Positions 24,655 to 36,400 are shown, counted from the first letter of the stretch. The stretch: 64,000 nucleotides of DNA from Epichloe hybrida (GCA_019022495.1 JAFEKR010000002.1:5146001-5210000), one strand, 5' to 3'. The notes: generated from the sequence alone by a model not told the origin. Translations and numbers: made by a program.

Positions 24655-24763
24655 CCAATCCAATTGAGCCATAGAGGCAACAAAGGAGTACGCATTGTAC
24701 AAGTCATCATTTACTTGAGCAATCGACACCTATATTGCTAGGTCTAGGCAAAGCCTAGATCAT
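24655..24763 (-). repeat. Left copy of inverted repeat with tRNA-like A-box
   Basis: Read on the minus strand it begins ATGATCTAGGCTTTGCCTAG and ends TGGCTCAATTGGATTGG. It matches 26223-26323 read on the plus strand over about 100 nt, with differences mostly C/T and A/G. The final part fits a tRNA-type Pol III A-box (TGGCNNAATTGG). It contains the hairpin TCTAGGC-AAA-GCCTAGA (24743-24759). A SINE or MITE-like element is possible; a complete tRNA fold was not found. Confidence 0.8.
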
Positions 24764-24975
24764 CCCAAATCCAGTCAAAGGCTCCTCCCGGATGCGAGAC
24801 GGACTTTGTTAGAGCCGAGATGTACTGTAACCCCCTAACCCCCCTGTGGAAGCCCTGACTGGGTGCGCCCACTGGCGCATTGTTGGCGCTCGCTTGATTC
24901 ATTCATTCCTGATTCATTCCCAGAGGAGACTCATCAGGAGAGAGCAACCTGTTCCCGGACGCCCATCCCGTAGCC

Positions 24976-25973
24976 ATGTTACCAGAAAGTGCACATCGAA
25001 CAATGGACGAAAGTTCCATCCTCTCCCGCTTCGACGACCTAGTCCGCTCTGGTGCAGTGCGGTACGACGAGAACCAAGAAACCATCCGCCACACGGCGGG
25101 CGGTCTCACCGTGAGCACCACCTAACCTGTACCACTGACGCAGCACGTGAAGCCAATAGTCCGTGCTAAGAGTGAACGCCACCACGTCTAGTTTCGTTTC
25201 GTTCTTACCTCAGCTCTTGTGGACAAGCCCACGCTCCCATCGCATTCAACGCGGGATGATGAGAGATTAGAAGTTGATGGCGAGAGACGAACAGGAAGCG
25301 ACATCTCTACCAAGGGCTACGAGATTGGCCAAGTCAACTCCACTCACGTACTCATCGCCAACAAGTTTTGCTACGCCAGACCGCATCTCGTGCTCCTGAC
25401 CTGCGACGGACACCGCAGACAGCATGAGCCCCTGGAAAAAAGCGACCTGGAGGCCGCCTGGGCCGTCCTCACCTCCATGAGCTCAGACTATGCCGCCTTC
25501 TACAACTGCGGCAGGGACGGGGGCTGCAGCCGCTTGCACAAGCACATGCAGCTTCTTCCCAAGCCAGACCACAGCTTCGCCGACTTCTTGGATGCAGACG
25601 AGGACGAGGACGAGGCGCAGCCGGCCGCCGTCCCCTTCACTGGTTCTACAAACGCCTGACTGCTGATGATGGCAGCCCAGCGGGTCTCGTGAGGATATAC
25701 ACAGAACTCCTCGCACAGGCTACGGCTGTTGGTCACGGCCTGGCTGACCATGCCGACACAGCTCCACGGGACGCGGCGTGCCCTCACAACCTCATCCTGA
25801 CTAGGCGGTGGATGCTTGTCATCCCGAGACGTCAAGCCGCCGTAAATGAAGAAGCCGGTGTGAATGCTCTCGGTATGCTTGGTGTCATTGTTGTCGCCAC
25901 GAAGCCAGAGGTTGACAACTGGGTCCGCCAGGGGCTCACTGAATCTTTAAGGAAGCTGGGTGTGCCCAAGTAG
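24976..25973 (+). pseudogene. Apa2-type Ap4A phosphorylase / ATP adenylyltransferase, frameshifted
   Basis: Family enzymes split Ap4A with phosphate to ATP and ADP. Exon 1 is 24976-25110 (MLPESAHRTMDESSILSRF...), then an 81-nt intron (GTGAGC...TCTAG, 25111-25191) and exon 2 from 25192 (FRFVLTSALVDKPT). Family landmarks are YEIGQVNSTHVLIANKFC, RPHLVLLT, the histidine motif LHKHMQLLPKP, WFYKRL and CPHNLILTRRWMLVIPR. The frame breaks near 25636-25638: the upstream frame runs GTC CCC TTC ACT to TGA at 25657-25659, while the conserved continuation HWFYKRL needs one more nucleotide (frame starting 25638) and runs to TAG 25971-25973. All motifs persist on both sides, so the break is recent or a sequence error. 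Without it the protein would be about 305 aa, normal for the family. It lies between inverted repeats. Confidence 0.85.
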
Positions 25974-26643
25974 ACACTCGTTGAATCTTTTCGGCTCGTA
26001 TACATTGTAAAACACGGTGCTGGCTTGAAAATTGACATCATACCATTATTGTTATTATTAGGTATACACCAGCTGGCTCCAAATAGGCTATTCGTAGTAC
26101 TCCTGCTGGTTTGTTAATAGGGAAAACCCTTTAGTATAGGAGAAGAAAAAAACCCCGTTACTTCGTTTCCAGGTCAGTACTAGCCCTTGAGCAGGCCTGT
26201 ACTATACAGCGCGCTTTCTGTCATGATCTAGGCTTTGCCTAGGCCTAGCAATATAGGTGTCAATCACACAAGTCTTAGGGACTTGTGCAATGCGTATTCT
26301 TTTGCAATGGCGCAATTGGATCGGGCACATCTCCACGGAACACCAGGCAGAATTGATACCTCCCTGGGCAGTAGCATATGTCGCTGTATACTGAACAAGC
26401 ACATCTCTACTCGTAGCTATTCTCTCAGATTTGACCAATTCTATACGCTCTACTACTTCACCCGTCTGCGGCACTCTCTAAACATCTTGATATAAGCACA
26501 TCTTTTGCAGCACGTCCCAAACCGACATTCCAGAACAATCCAAAAAAAAAAAAAAGAAGAAGGGAAAACGATACAAAAACGCCATATTCTATGCTTTAGC
26601 AAAATGTCCGTGTGCCACACACGTGAACCCAACCCCCCTTTGT
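25974..26643. other. Intergenic region with right inverted repeat
   Basis: About 670 bp. Holds 3' sequence of the Apa2-like gene, an AT-rich stretch (about 26030-26160), the right repeat copy (26223-26323) and the 3' flank of erv46 with an A-run at about 26540-26560. No gene is seen. Confidence 0.5.
26223..26323 (+). repeat. Right copy of inverted repeat with tRNA-like A-box
   Basis: Plus-strand counterpart of 24655-24763. It starts ATGATCTAGGCTTTGCCTAG and ends TGGCGCAATTGGATCGG, again A-box-like. The two copies face outward-to-inward around about 1.46 kb containing the Apa2-like gene. Confidence 0.8.
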
Positions 26644-28067
26644 TCACAGGTCCTTTGACCGCATCTTCTTGAGCCTCGAGGCGCCCTCAAACAAGCCACG
26701 GTCAACAGCAGCAGCAACTGTGAGAGTGCCGCCGACGATGGCACAAAGCCCCGCCAGGAAGCCAGTGAAGGTCTTGGCTGGCTCCTGGCGATTGATGACC
26801 TTCATGGGAGAAATGTCCTGCCCAACATTGTTAGCTAAAGTTGGCCATGCAATCATGTGTGGCTAGCACGTGTTCGTGACTTACGTATGAGAAGAAAACG
26901 CCGGGAATGCCGCCCTGTGAATGCTGACGCTCCGCGTGACCTTCGGCGGCATCGTTTCCACCCTGAAGACTTCTTCTGTGGCTGGTGACGGAGTACTGGT
27001 GTGTCTCGATGCTGCCATCGCCATTTGTATCTACGAAACCGGCGGCATTCTTCGACTTCTTCTCCCAGCCCAGAGGCAGATACGAAGTGGGCACAATCTT
27101 GACAAAGTACATGTAGTTGTAACCTGGATCCGTCGTGACCTGCCTGGAACCGTCGAGTGGATTCTGATTCTGGTTGGTCCAGGGCATGATGTTCTTGCCC
27201 ATGCTCTGGAACAGCGCAGCAGGCAGCTGAGGACCGAAGCGCAGCTGGTGAATGGTGTGGGTAAAGTCGTGCTGTTTGCCATTGGTGGTCTCCCAGTAGT
27301 TGGCGAGGTCGTGGACATGCATGTTGCCGTTGCTGAAACTGCGGCCAGGGGCGAGGTGGAAGTTTCCGACGACCTTGTTCACCTGCAATCCACCTTCAAT
27401 CCGGCAACCTTCCTCGCGCTGTTGGTCCAGTCTCTCGGCGTAATGCTCGCGTGTGCACTGTTCGACGTTCTCGCCTCTGCCAAACGCCCAGCCGTGCGAG
27501 GCATAGGCTTCTCGAACTTCATCACAGGTATTGCAGCATCCAGCCTTCTTGGCCTGAGGAGGGGCCGTGGCGCCGTAGCATTCACCACAATAGGAGGGGT
27601 CAAGGTGCTCGGCAGTCTCGTCGTGCAGGTTCAGTGATTTGACATCAATAACACCGCCGCCTTGAGCCTCGGGCTGGAGGCGGACTTTATTGACCCCATG
27701 TGCAACTCCATGTTGTTGCTCTCCAGAAACATCCATGACATCGAGCGTGAGCAGCTCACAGGGCATCTTGGGGAATGTTATGTTGAGATGGATTTCCATG
27801 CGCTCTCCTGTTTGGGGGGGTTCGGTCAGTCGTCTGCTAGGAAATGAATTCGGGTGCCGCAGAATTTCCCATACCTCTGCTCTTGTCTACAACCAGTTCG
27901 GGATGTATCACGACACGACGGTAATCGACCCATTCTCCCCATGACAGGAGCAGCACAATGAGCAGTGACACAATGGTCACAATACCACCGCTGGTGGTGC
28001 GGATGCGTGCCTCATCCACTGTTTTTGTGAATGCATCTAGCTTCGTGAATCTCGACTTGACCGGCAT
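26644..28067 (-). CDS. erv46: ER-Golgi vesicle protein ERV46 (ERGIC3 family)
   Basis: COPII cargo-vesicle membrane protein that works with Erv41 as a retrieval receptor between ER and Golgi. Exons 27875-28067, 26885-27807 and 26644-26817, both introns 67 nt, give 429 aa. Joins read VDKSRG|ERMEIHLNITFPKMPC and VFFSY|DISPMKVINRQEP. A first membrane span lies at about residues 25-47 (IVTIVSLLIVLLLSWGEWV). The large luminal domain has the diagnostic CGECYGA and CCNTCDEVREAY cysteines. A second span is near residues 390-415 (FTGFLAGLCAIVGGTLTVAAAVD), and a short cytosolic tail ends KKMRSKDL. It is divergent from the RNA15-like gene. Confidence 0.95.
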
Positions 28068-28790
28068 TGTGATTATCGTGCTGAGATTCGATTCGGGTTC
28101 AAAGTCGAGGTGGCGGAATTGACGGTAGCAAGCTCCCCACGGAGGAACTGTTGAGCGGACACCTGGCCTGCGGCGACGAGACTGCACTTTTGCACTTTGC
28201 TGTGGGAAATCAAAAGCTCGAGGGATATTTGAAAAAGAAAGTCGGGGGGTTGGTCGCAGCCAATTGCACCGTAGAAGCCGGAACGGAGGGGCACGAGATG
28301 TTGGCTCAATGCAGCGCACAATTGGGTTGTCGCACGTTTGCGAGATTCGCGAAGTCGAGAATGTTATCTTACATGATGGCGGCGTTGAGGCCACAGTCGC
28401 AAGTACTTGGCCAGATCGGGGCGAGGCTAATAACAGAATAACAGACGCTAACAGGAGCCAAGCGCCGATCAGGTCCCCCGGAGCAGCACGCGTTCGTTCC
28501 ACAGCGCAAAATGATCGGCAAATCGCCGGAAAGGCGCAATACTGCTTGTTGGCCTTGTCAAATGCTGGTCCTCCCAGTGAGCTGCGACGGAAGGTGACGT
28601 GACGGCCCATTCACCATTTTCTTGCATCATACCAAAAGAAAGCTTCTGGATTTGAAGAAAAAGGACCAGCAGCGCATTCGCGACGCGCGCCTGCTCGAGA
28701 CACCCGGGGCCAACCAAGTGCTCGACTCGTTTCGCCTAGCCGGTTCATTTTTCTCTCTTCCGACGCAACAGCCGCGGGCCTTTCCCCGAT
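28068..28790. other. Divergent intergenic region erv46 / rna15
   Basis: About 720 bp. GC-balanced, with open frames that lack coding features. A GGTGACGTGACGG stretch (about 28592-28604) resembles a CRE-type site. It must hold both promoters; no extra gene is recognised. Confidence 0.5.
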
Positions 28791-29953
28791 ATGTCGACAA
28801 GGCCGCCCTCTCGTGTTGTATTCGTGGGAAATATTCCTTACGGTATGGTGTATATCCTGCATCGCGCCCGTCTCTCTCGTCGTGCTGCCAGGCGTTTTGC
28901 TTACTCGAGGCTGCAGGCCTTTCCGAGGAACAGATAACAGAAATCTTCGGCCGTGCCGGCAAAGTCGAGCGATTCCGACTAGTGTACGATTCAGAAACCG
29001 GTCGTCCCAAGGGCTTTGGTTTCGCAGACTACCCTGACACTGGTTCGTAACTCTCACCATCAGTTGCTTCCCAAAACAAAACAACGAGACATCGACCCTA
29101 CGGACGGTGCCCATTTGCTGACTGGCATTGTCTCTCCTTCAAAAGATAGCGCCTCATCTGCAGTACGAAACCTGAACGACTTCGAAGTAATGGGTCGCAA
29201 GCTCCGCGTCGATTTTTCTAATGAACAAAAGAGCGGTGATGATGACAACCAGGTAAGGGGCATCAGCCTACTAGTCGTGAGCCTAAGCATAGCCGTCACC
29301 TGGAACGGCCAAAAGCTCACACGGCAGTCCACCTCTAGATGACATCGATTCCCACCAATGGTACGGCTACCAACACATACGGCGTCCAACCAAGCTCGCT
29401 ACCCCCCCTGCCAGCGGGCAAGGAAATGCCTCCGGGCCTGACCTGTACCGACGCCATTTCAAGAACCCTAAACACCTTACCACCATCTCAGCTACTCGAC
29501 ATCCTCACCCAAATGAAGACACTGGCTTCGGCCGAGCCCCAACGAGCCACAGAACTCCTACAACAGGCGCCGCAGCTGTCATACGCTGTGTTTCAAGCAA
29601 TGCTTCTCATGGGACTTGTCTCCCCGGAAGCTATCCAATCCGTCGTCGACCCCAACGCTCCTCCGCCAGTGCCTCAACCCACATCAGGTTTCGCCGCATC
29701 ATCAGTCGCGTCAGGATATCCGGCAGCCATCAACACACCGCCTGTTGCCGGTATGTCATATGCACCTCCGGCAGCAGCTCAACCTGCATATGGAGCGCCG
29801 ACGGCACCACCGGCGGCTGCGGCACCACAGGATACAGATGCTCTCATGAGAGCGGTCATGGACTTGTCTCAAGCTCAGATTGACATGCTACCCGAGGCTG
29901 ATAAGCAGCAAATCCTGGCTTTAAGGGCGACGTTTGCTTCTCAGCGAAGATGA
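28791..29953 (+). CDS. rna15: mRNA 3'-end processing protein RNA15 / CstF-64
   Basis: RNA-binding subunit of cleavage factor IA/CstF, which binds U/GU-rich elements during pre-mRNA cleavage and polyadenylation. Exons 28791-28842, 28917-29042, 29146-29252 and 29339-29953 give 299 aa. Joined sequence starts MSTRPPSRVVFVGNIPYGLSEEQ. The RRM covers about residues 8-88, with RNP2 VVFVGNIP and RNP1 KGFGFADY. The hinge domain (about 120-190: LTCTDAISRTLNTLPPSQLLDILTQMK) would bind Rna14/CstF-77. A Pro/Ala-rich linker leads to a conserved C-terminal domain (about 250-299: DALMRAVMDLSQAQIDMLPEADKQQIL). Intron 2 uses a GTTCGT donor. The length is shorter than animal CstF-64 but normal for fungi. Confidence 0.93.
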
Positions 29954-30675
29954 AATCATGCCGAAAGGAGGATCAGACACCGTCCTGGGTTATGGTGTAC
30001 GAGACCGAAGTCTGGCTGAGTGGGGAATACAAGGAAATGACGTGGTCTCCAGGCAAGGATTCCACTTTGTTGCTACAATAGACGAGGTTATATCTGGTAA
30101 GAGTCAGGTTTCATGGGTGCCCCCCCCCCCCTACCCCCCCGAAAAAAAGAAAAGACGAACGATTATAATGTAAATATATATGCTTGTTGGTATGTCTATG
30201 AGTTCATGATAACCATGGGCTCGCAAATTAGGAGTAGATTTGCAGGTGACTCCTAATTTGCAGTTGAGCTTGCCGCAACTTGCCGCGAAACAGCACAATT
30301 CGAAATTCCACATGATTTCAAAATCAAAACTCCGCAAAGTCTAAAATAATGCCGTGTCTTCTCAAGATAGAAAGTCCTGTCGCATAACTCCCTTCTCGCT
30401 AACTGAACATTCAGTGGCATACTAAGTACCACCAAAACCCTGGTGCAGTGCGACCCGAGTAAAACCCACACCAAAACACGGGACCCCATCCTTCTCTTTA
30501 TACTTCGGTCTTATAGCCAAGATAGTGTGCAGAACGATGCTGCTTCTTTTTTCTCCCTCTGTGCTACACTTTATCCTCCGATTCGTGTAGTGGTACGCGG
30601 TACATTGACCATTTTTATGTATATCCGTTTTGGTGTCCAAGCTTGTGTAGATGGCTTATCCTCCCCTTTTCTGGT
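29954..30675. other. Convergent intergenic region rna15 / Mg transporter
   Basis: About 720 bp between 3' ends. Holds a C-run followed by an A-rich run (about 30119-30155) and a short inverted-type repeat ACTCCTAATTTGCA/TAGGAGTAGATTTGCAGG near 30228-30262. No gene is seen. Confidence 0.5.
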
Positions 30676-33346
30676 TTAGACAATATTGTATACTCTCTTC
30701 GCAATCATAAAACAGGCTAGGCCGAAGCATAACAAGCCTGCCGTGATCCATGCGAACCACGTCAGATCCCCTTCGTACTCTTGACCGGGCACCCAGACGT
30801 TCATGCCCCATAAACCGGTGATGATATTCATGGGTAGGACAATGGTGCCCAGGACGGTGAGCTTGCCGAGAACATCGGCTGTTTGCTCCTGTCGTTCGTT
30901 CATGCGGATGTTGATCTGGGCTAAGTAGTTGCCGTGGGAGCGTGCTAGGATCCTGAGCAGTTGGAAAAACGAGGGTTGGGATGTCAGTATGCGTGTACGA
31001 TCTTATGGCAAGTCTCACGAGGGAAAGGGGGCAACAAAGGGGGGGGGGAACGTGACTCACTTTTCGTAGTGACCAAGGTTAGATGTCATGGTCACTATGT
31101 GATCTTGGATATCGCCGAGATAGAGACCGATTTCTGATCGGGGCGCCACCTCCCACCGCTCGTTGCATCGCTTAGCAAATCCCTTGATGACATCGGCCTT
31201 ATTGCCGAGAAGACGGTACAGGCTCATGACGCGCTTTCGACAGTCGCCTACTCTTCGGAGCATGTCGCCCGAGTCAAAGAACGACGAGCTGTCGTCACGG
31301 AGATGAGCCGTCTTCTCATCCTTTTCGGGCGTGTGCATTCGTAAAATTGCGTCATCGATCTCGTCGACTTCGTCTTCGATATTTTGGATAAGTGGTTGGA
31401 AGACGTCGGTGATGTCATCGATGATGGCGTATGATATCCAATCGGATGACAATATGATATAGTCTCTCAACTGGCGGATGCGTCTGCGCACGTTGGCAGG
31501 ATGGGGTGTCATGGAGAAGTGGAAGCTGAGAACCCCTTCCCGGAAAACTACCACGTACATGTTGACGGGCTCCAAGTAGTTTTCACTATTGATGTCCTGG
31601 TCAAAGGTGCGGTAATTGACAAAGTAGTAATGGCGGAATAGTTCGACTTTTTCGCGTGCTTCTTGTAGCATAATGTCTTCGGCTGTCAGGGGGTGGATGC
31701 CAAAGGCCTTGGCAATCACCTTCATCTCTGCTTCGGTTGGGGAGAAAATGTCGAGCCACCAGACAGGGCGGTCTCCATACCGGACTGGTTTCTCGGCGGG
31801 CTCCGTAGGCGCGGCTGGATGAACGCTGCCCTCCGGCGACTTGAAACCACTGGGACTGACACGCCTGGACAGACTCGCAGGGTCCTTGGGCGGTAGGATT
31901 GTGTCACCTTGTCGCGAGTCAGCAATAGATGGCTGTCGTGTGGAGAGTTTGGAGCTGGTATCCAGTCTAGTCAAGGATCGCTGCCGCTTCGTCGCGAGCG
32001 AGACTGTATCCTCGTCCTCGTCGCTGCTCTCATCATCAGACAAGATGCGCGGATCAGGAATGAAGAGCTCTTGGAAATCGCTTCCAGGTTGGACGAGTTC
32101 GGAAATGGTCTGGCTGTGGATGGTGCTTTGAAACTCCTCGTTGAAATAAGTGAACCGATAGGGAGCCTCTTCGTCTGTTTGGAACCAGCCCTTTCGCACG
32201 GGTCGAAGACGACCATTGATCAATTGTGGCTCCGTGATTCTCTTGACCCGCCGCTCCTGGCTGCGGTCCTCCTTCTCATACGACCTCCATTCTTCCAGCA
32301 CTGACAAGTCAGGCCATTGACTCCGTCGTCGACGAGTACGTGGTTGGTAAGACTGCGGGTCATGTATCCGCGTATCATCATCACCGAGCTCGGACATGCC
32401 AGGCACGGGAAAGCAGACATCCTCCGACGTTGCAGCCGTTGGCCTCCGTGTTTGCTCCTGCCTATGATCGTGGCCTCTGCTGCCCTCGGTCTCGGACAAG
32501 GCGTCCCCTCGATCCATCGAGCGCCGGGGGCTGACATTGCGCAGTGACATGTCATCACAAATCATGACATCGCCAAAGGTCATATCGGGCCCATCCAGAG
32601 GGCCATAATTTGGGGAACCAGGGACAGACGGCGGATGATTCACATCATACGCGCCTTGAGAGGTTGCCAGACGCTTCGATGACTTGCTGGACCTTCGACT
32701 TCGATTTCGGCCGACTTTGGTGTCGCTGGCACCGTAGCTCGACGGCCCGGTCGCCGAGTTTCTTCTGGCCGATCCCGACAAAAGCGGTACGGTCTCGTCC
32801 CAGGGATTTCGATTATCGTGGCTACCAGCACTGTTCGGGGTCTGCACTGCTCGCAGGCGGCTACCTCCTGGTGTCGTGGGGTATGGATTGTGGAAGGGAC
32901 TCGACAGTGCTATGGTAGAAGGGCGTCTAATACGCATGGGTTTTTGTTCCCTAGACATGAGGTTTAGAAAAATGGAAAAGTTGGGATTTTCATGCCAGTC
33001 CTACGCCATGAAGAATGGTACTGGGAAAAGCTTACCGATGGTCCAGCAATGCTTCGCTGTCAATGCTGGTGCCGCTGAGACTTGCCCCAGGGAGCTGGTA
33101 CGCCATGCCTGACCCCGACGGGCCGGGGGCTTCATCGTGACTATCTTCGGCGAGAGCAGCGAAACTCTTGCGCCTCGATCGCTTCTTCTTCCCTCCTCGA
33201 TGACCCTTTCTCTTCCGCGGCTGCGTGTGCGACTTCTGGTCTTGTGATGACGGGTCTGTCAACGCAGCAGGAGCTGAAGTGACGCCCTGGGGTCCCATGG
33301 CCGACATGGAGAGGGCACTCAGCGACCCGTTCTGGAAACTGGACAT
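30676..33346 (-). CDS. CorA-family Mg2+ transporter, Alr1/Mnr2 type
   Basis: Eukaryotic CorA-type magnesium channel; yeast Alr1/2 sit in the plasma membrane and Mnr2 in the vacuole. Exons 33036-33346, 31061-32950 and 30676-30952 (introns 85 and 108 nt) give 825 aa. Joins read ALLDH|REQKPMRIRRPST and NLGHYEK|ILARSHGNYLAQINIRMNE. The N-terminal half is disordered, with a basic patch (RKRKGHRGGKKKRSRRKSF). The CorA cytosolic funnel begins near WWLDIFSPTEAEM. Two C-terminal membrane spans flank the signature GMN (residues 783-785, in GLWGMNVWVPG). The basic N-terminus and GMNVWVPGQ loop recall Mnr2-type proteins, so a vacuolar role is possible but not proven. Confidence 0.94.
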
Positions 33347-34167
33347 GTATGAAGAAGACAGGTACTATCAAAAAAGAAATGGGAAAGTGTGACAATCTAC
33401 CGGCCAGTGGTCGGCGTCACCTTGGCCGTCCGAGATCAGCAGGGCGCGAGGATCGTTGCACGACGCTTGTTTCGTTGTCGGACAGCAGCAAGCAGGTGGA
33501 CAAGAGGTTGAAAAGATCATTGACTGACTTCCGGGCTGGATTCGTCGAAAAAAAGAACCAAACGACTTGGATGGGGCGCACATGGCTCGGCGCGCTAAGA
33601 AAGTGGCACAAGTGCACGCAAGTGTCCGTGATTCAGTGATGTCAGTCGACCAATTCGGAGCCCACTGCAGAGATTCTGGCGAACCACAAGGCACGAACCT
33701 TGTCAAGGTTCGTGGCTTCCATAATTTCCATTCTGCTAGGGCAGGGGTAGCAGTGGGTAGCAGTGGGTAACAGTGGGTAACAGCCAGCCAGTGCAAGCAG
33801 CCACACACAGCCAGGGAATTGTTCCATGTTTGTTTCGACAACAAATTTTGAAAGCCACAGGCCAGCCAGCCAGCCAGGCCGCAGCAGACTGCCAGCCAAT
33901 TGCATCTGTGACGAAAACAAATGACGGGGTGGGTTGAGTGATGCATTGCCGACGGCCGCAACGCTCCCTCAGCCCGAGTAATTATTATTCGATTAGAAGA
34001 CTGGATGCGTTTCCATCTGACAGAGTACTAAAATATACATCGTACATGATTCGCTTGCTATGCATAACCAAAACAGCGACATCTTCACCATGTACCTTGT
34101 ATAGAAATTTGAATGCTTTCAATTTTTGGACAGCCTCCCTCCCCAACTCGATGCCGCTATTCGATCT
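33347..34167. other. Intergenic region Mg transporter promoter / noc4 3' end
   Basis: About 820 bp. Contains tandem GGGTAGCAGT/GGGTAACAGT decamers (about 33746-33782) and a (CCAG)n run (about 33861-33880). No gene is seen. Confidence 0.55.
33746..33782. repeat. Decamer tandem repeat GGGTARCAGT
   Basis: Four consecutive units: two with GTAGCAGT and two with GTAACAGT, differing by one transition. Confidence 0.85.
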
Positions 34168-35951
34168 CTATGCGGCTTCCCCAAAGTCCCACAGCTTGAC
34201 CAGCAAACTATCAGGGGCTGATGCTGGGTCGTCTTGCGGGAGGAATATCCTCTTGGGAATCTGGAACTCAACCACCGGCGCCTTCCTGACGTCCTTGCCC
34301 AGTTCGGCCTCCAAAAGCTTGCATTTCATCGAATTAGCGATAGTCCTCTGCATACAGCCACCTAATTCCGGATCCCGCTTGACACTTACAGAGGCATAAG
34401 AATGATCCAGGAAATCTTCCATGTTGTATGATTGCTTGGTAAATTGACCCGACATGACCTTGGAAATGGTCGCAATGTTGGGGTGATAGTGGGACTGCAA
34501 CTGCACGAGCTCCCACAGACAGCTTTCAATGGCTTTGGTTCCCACGGGATCAGTCTCTTCTGACAGGAAGGGATCTTTGAAACCGTGGTCCTTGATCTGC
34601 TGCTGTATCTCGGGGTCCTTGATGACGCGATGGAGCATTAGCGTGCATGTGGGATGACGCTTCAGCATGTTGTAAATCCATGGGATGACAAAAGCAATGG
34701 CACTGGGCGGCGCACTCAGCGCAAGTCGAGACAATCGTTTCAAGAAACTAGCCACCAGCGCCGCAGGAAGATGGGTAGACGCCAGGAAGGTATCGAGCAG
34801 GCGAAAGAATCGTGATCTGTGCTTCGAATGCAAGATATCTCTGTCGAGCAACGAGTATAGCTTGGCATAAAATGACGGATAATCCAAATTTCTCTCCTGA
34901 ATCAAGTAAAAGACTCCCGATAGTGCTAGCAAAGACATGGAGCCTCCAGCGTTGTAGCAGTCGGTGAGGAAGTCTGCCAGTAATTCTGGCTTCATGAACC
35001 ATGGAGCAATAATTGTCGACGCAATCCCCAACAGACGCTTCCTCTCATCCTGTGTGTCAACCACGCCCATCAAGGCAAGCCATGCGTCTTGGCCTTGCCT
35101 TTTGTGTTGAGTAACTGATCGCAAGGGATGAGACTTCTTGGACGGTTTTTGGACATAGAAGTCCTCCAGATCATCTGCACATCCTGGTACGCCGTCCAAG
35201 GCGGATATCAAGGCAAACACTCTATCGAAGAGGCCTTCAGATGCGTCCTCCTGTGCTAAGCTGTCGACCAATTTCCTACACCATACTTCATTAATACAAA
35301 CAAGACGATTTGCCGGAAAGAAAGGGGGGGGCGGTGGAAAGGTACTGCATACTTGACAGATTTGAAAGTGAAAAACCGAATATCGTCATACTGCTCCGCA
35401 AATTCTTCAATGAAAGCCCGTCGGACATCCTCATTGTCCGAGAGAAGTATCACCCGAACAATACTCTCAATGAAAGCGGTAGGAAATGAGTATTCCTCCT
35501 TGTCATACAGGAACTGGCCCTCCGCCTGCAGCAAACGCATACTCAATGTAAGAGCCGTGACAGCGAGTTCCTCGTCGACCAGCAGACTCAGCAGCACTAC
35601 CTTATACTGAGATAGTTGGTCCTTCAACCAACCGACAACGACCAGGTCCTTTTCTGACAATGAATTCTTGGCGATCAGAGACCCTTGCGCGAGCAGCCGC
35701 ATGAAAACTCTGCAGAGCGCAACGGCTGCCAGCATGGGCTCGGGCTCACCATTCCCATACTGTCCCGCTGTTTTGAGAAGAGCAGGAATATCGTTATAGT
35801 TTTTCTTTGAATTCAAAATGCCCTGTTCCATGAGAAGAATTTTTGCATTAGGGTCAAAGCTCTCGACGCTGGATGAACGTTGCCTCTTTGCTGGCTTCTC
35901 ACCAGCAGAGGCTCTCTTGCGCTTGAAGCCTTCCACAGTGGTCTTGGTCAT
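34168..35951 (-). CDS. noc4: Nucleolar complex protein NOC4 (CBF/Mak21 family)
   Basis: Noc4 pairs with Nop14 in the small-subunit processome and is required for 40S maturation. Exon 1 is 35353-35951 and exon 2 is 34168-35275, with a 77-nt intron; the product is 568 aa. The join reads FTFKSVK|KLVDSLAQEDASEG. A basic N-terminus (FKRKRASAGEKPAKRQR) is a likely nuclear/nucleolar signal. The CBF/Mak21 domain is in the C-terminal half: FFRLLDTFLASTHLPAALV, FLKRLSRLALSAPPSAI and PWIYNMLKRHPTCTLMLHR, followed by ESCLWELVQLQSHYHPNI and QSYNMEDFLDHSY. The C-terminus ends with VVEFQIPKRIFL...LLVKLWDFGEAA, as in fungal Noc4. It is divergent from atp4. Confidence 0.94.
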
Positions 35952-36400
35952 GTCGAAAGCCGCTTTTTCTTGATGCCGAATATGTGACGAGGCAAGTACT
36001 GCGGTGAAAATTTTGGACCTGTTGAATGGAAATGTCCTTGAATTTTACCAATGACTCTCTAATAGCAGCAGGACCCTCGACGCGAAATTGGAAGTGTCAT
36101 GAAATGTCAGTGAAGATCTTGTTCTCTCGACTAAGGACCTCCACACAACTTTCGCTGGACATTGAAAACAGCAGCCAATCAACTGTCCTATCTGTGCAGG
36201 GGTATGTTATCGATACCCCTCGCGCAGATGGAAAATTCTCGGGTAAACATGGACCATGTCTGCATGCCTTCTCTTCTCCAAATTATCACGTGACATTTAT
36301 ATGTTACCGAACTAGTTGCGATAAAACCTCAACCTCAACCTCCGAGCTATCAGAGTAACGTCAAGCCCCCGACACCCCCATCGCAGATCCATAACTCACA
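35952..36400. other. Divergent intergenic region noc4 / atp4
   Basis: About 450 bp. Contains a CCAAT box (about 36176) and a TCACGTGA palindrome (36286-36293) on the atp4 side. No extra gene. Confidence 0.55.
36286..36293. promoter_or_regulatory. TCACGTGA E-box palindrome upstream of atp4
   Basis: An 8-nt perfect palindrome about 110 bp before the atp4 start codon. CACGTG is the core bound by fungal bHLH factors of the Cbf1/USF type. Function here is inferred from position only. Confidence 0.4.

Larger units (their letters stand above)
23510..24975. other. Long intergenic region with repeats
   Basis: About 1.47 kb. The first part is presumably the promoter/leader of the Sel1-repeat gene. 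A purine-rich tract lies at about 24255-24310. From about 24540 the sequence turns AT-rich and holds the left copy of the inverted repeat (24655-24763). No gene or confident RNA is seen. Confidence 0.5.

Noticed and set aside
24600..24680. A complete tRNA gene on either strand
   Set aside because: An A-box-like motif is present, but no matching acceptor stem, anticodon stem and intact B-box could be assembled, so only a repeat is reported.
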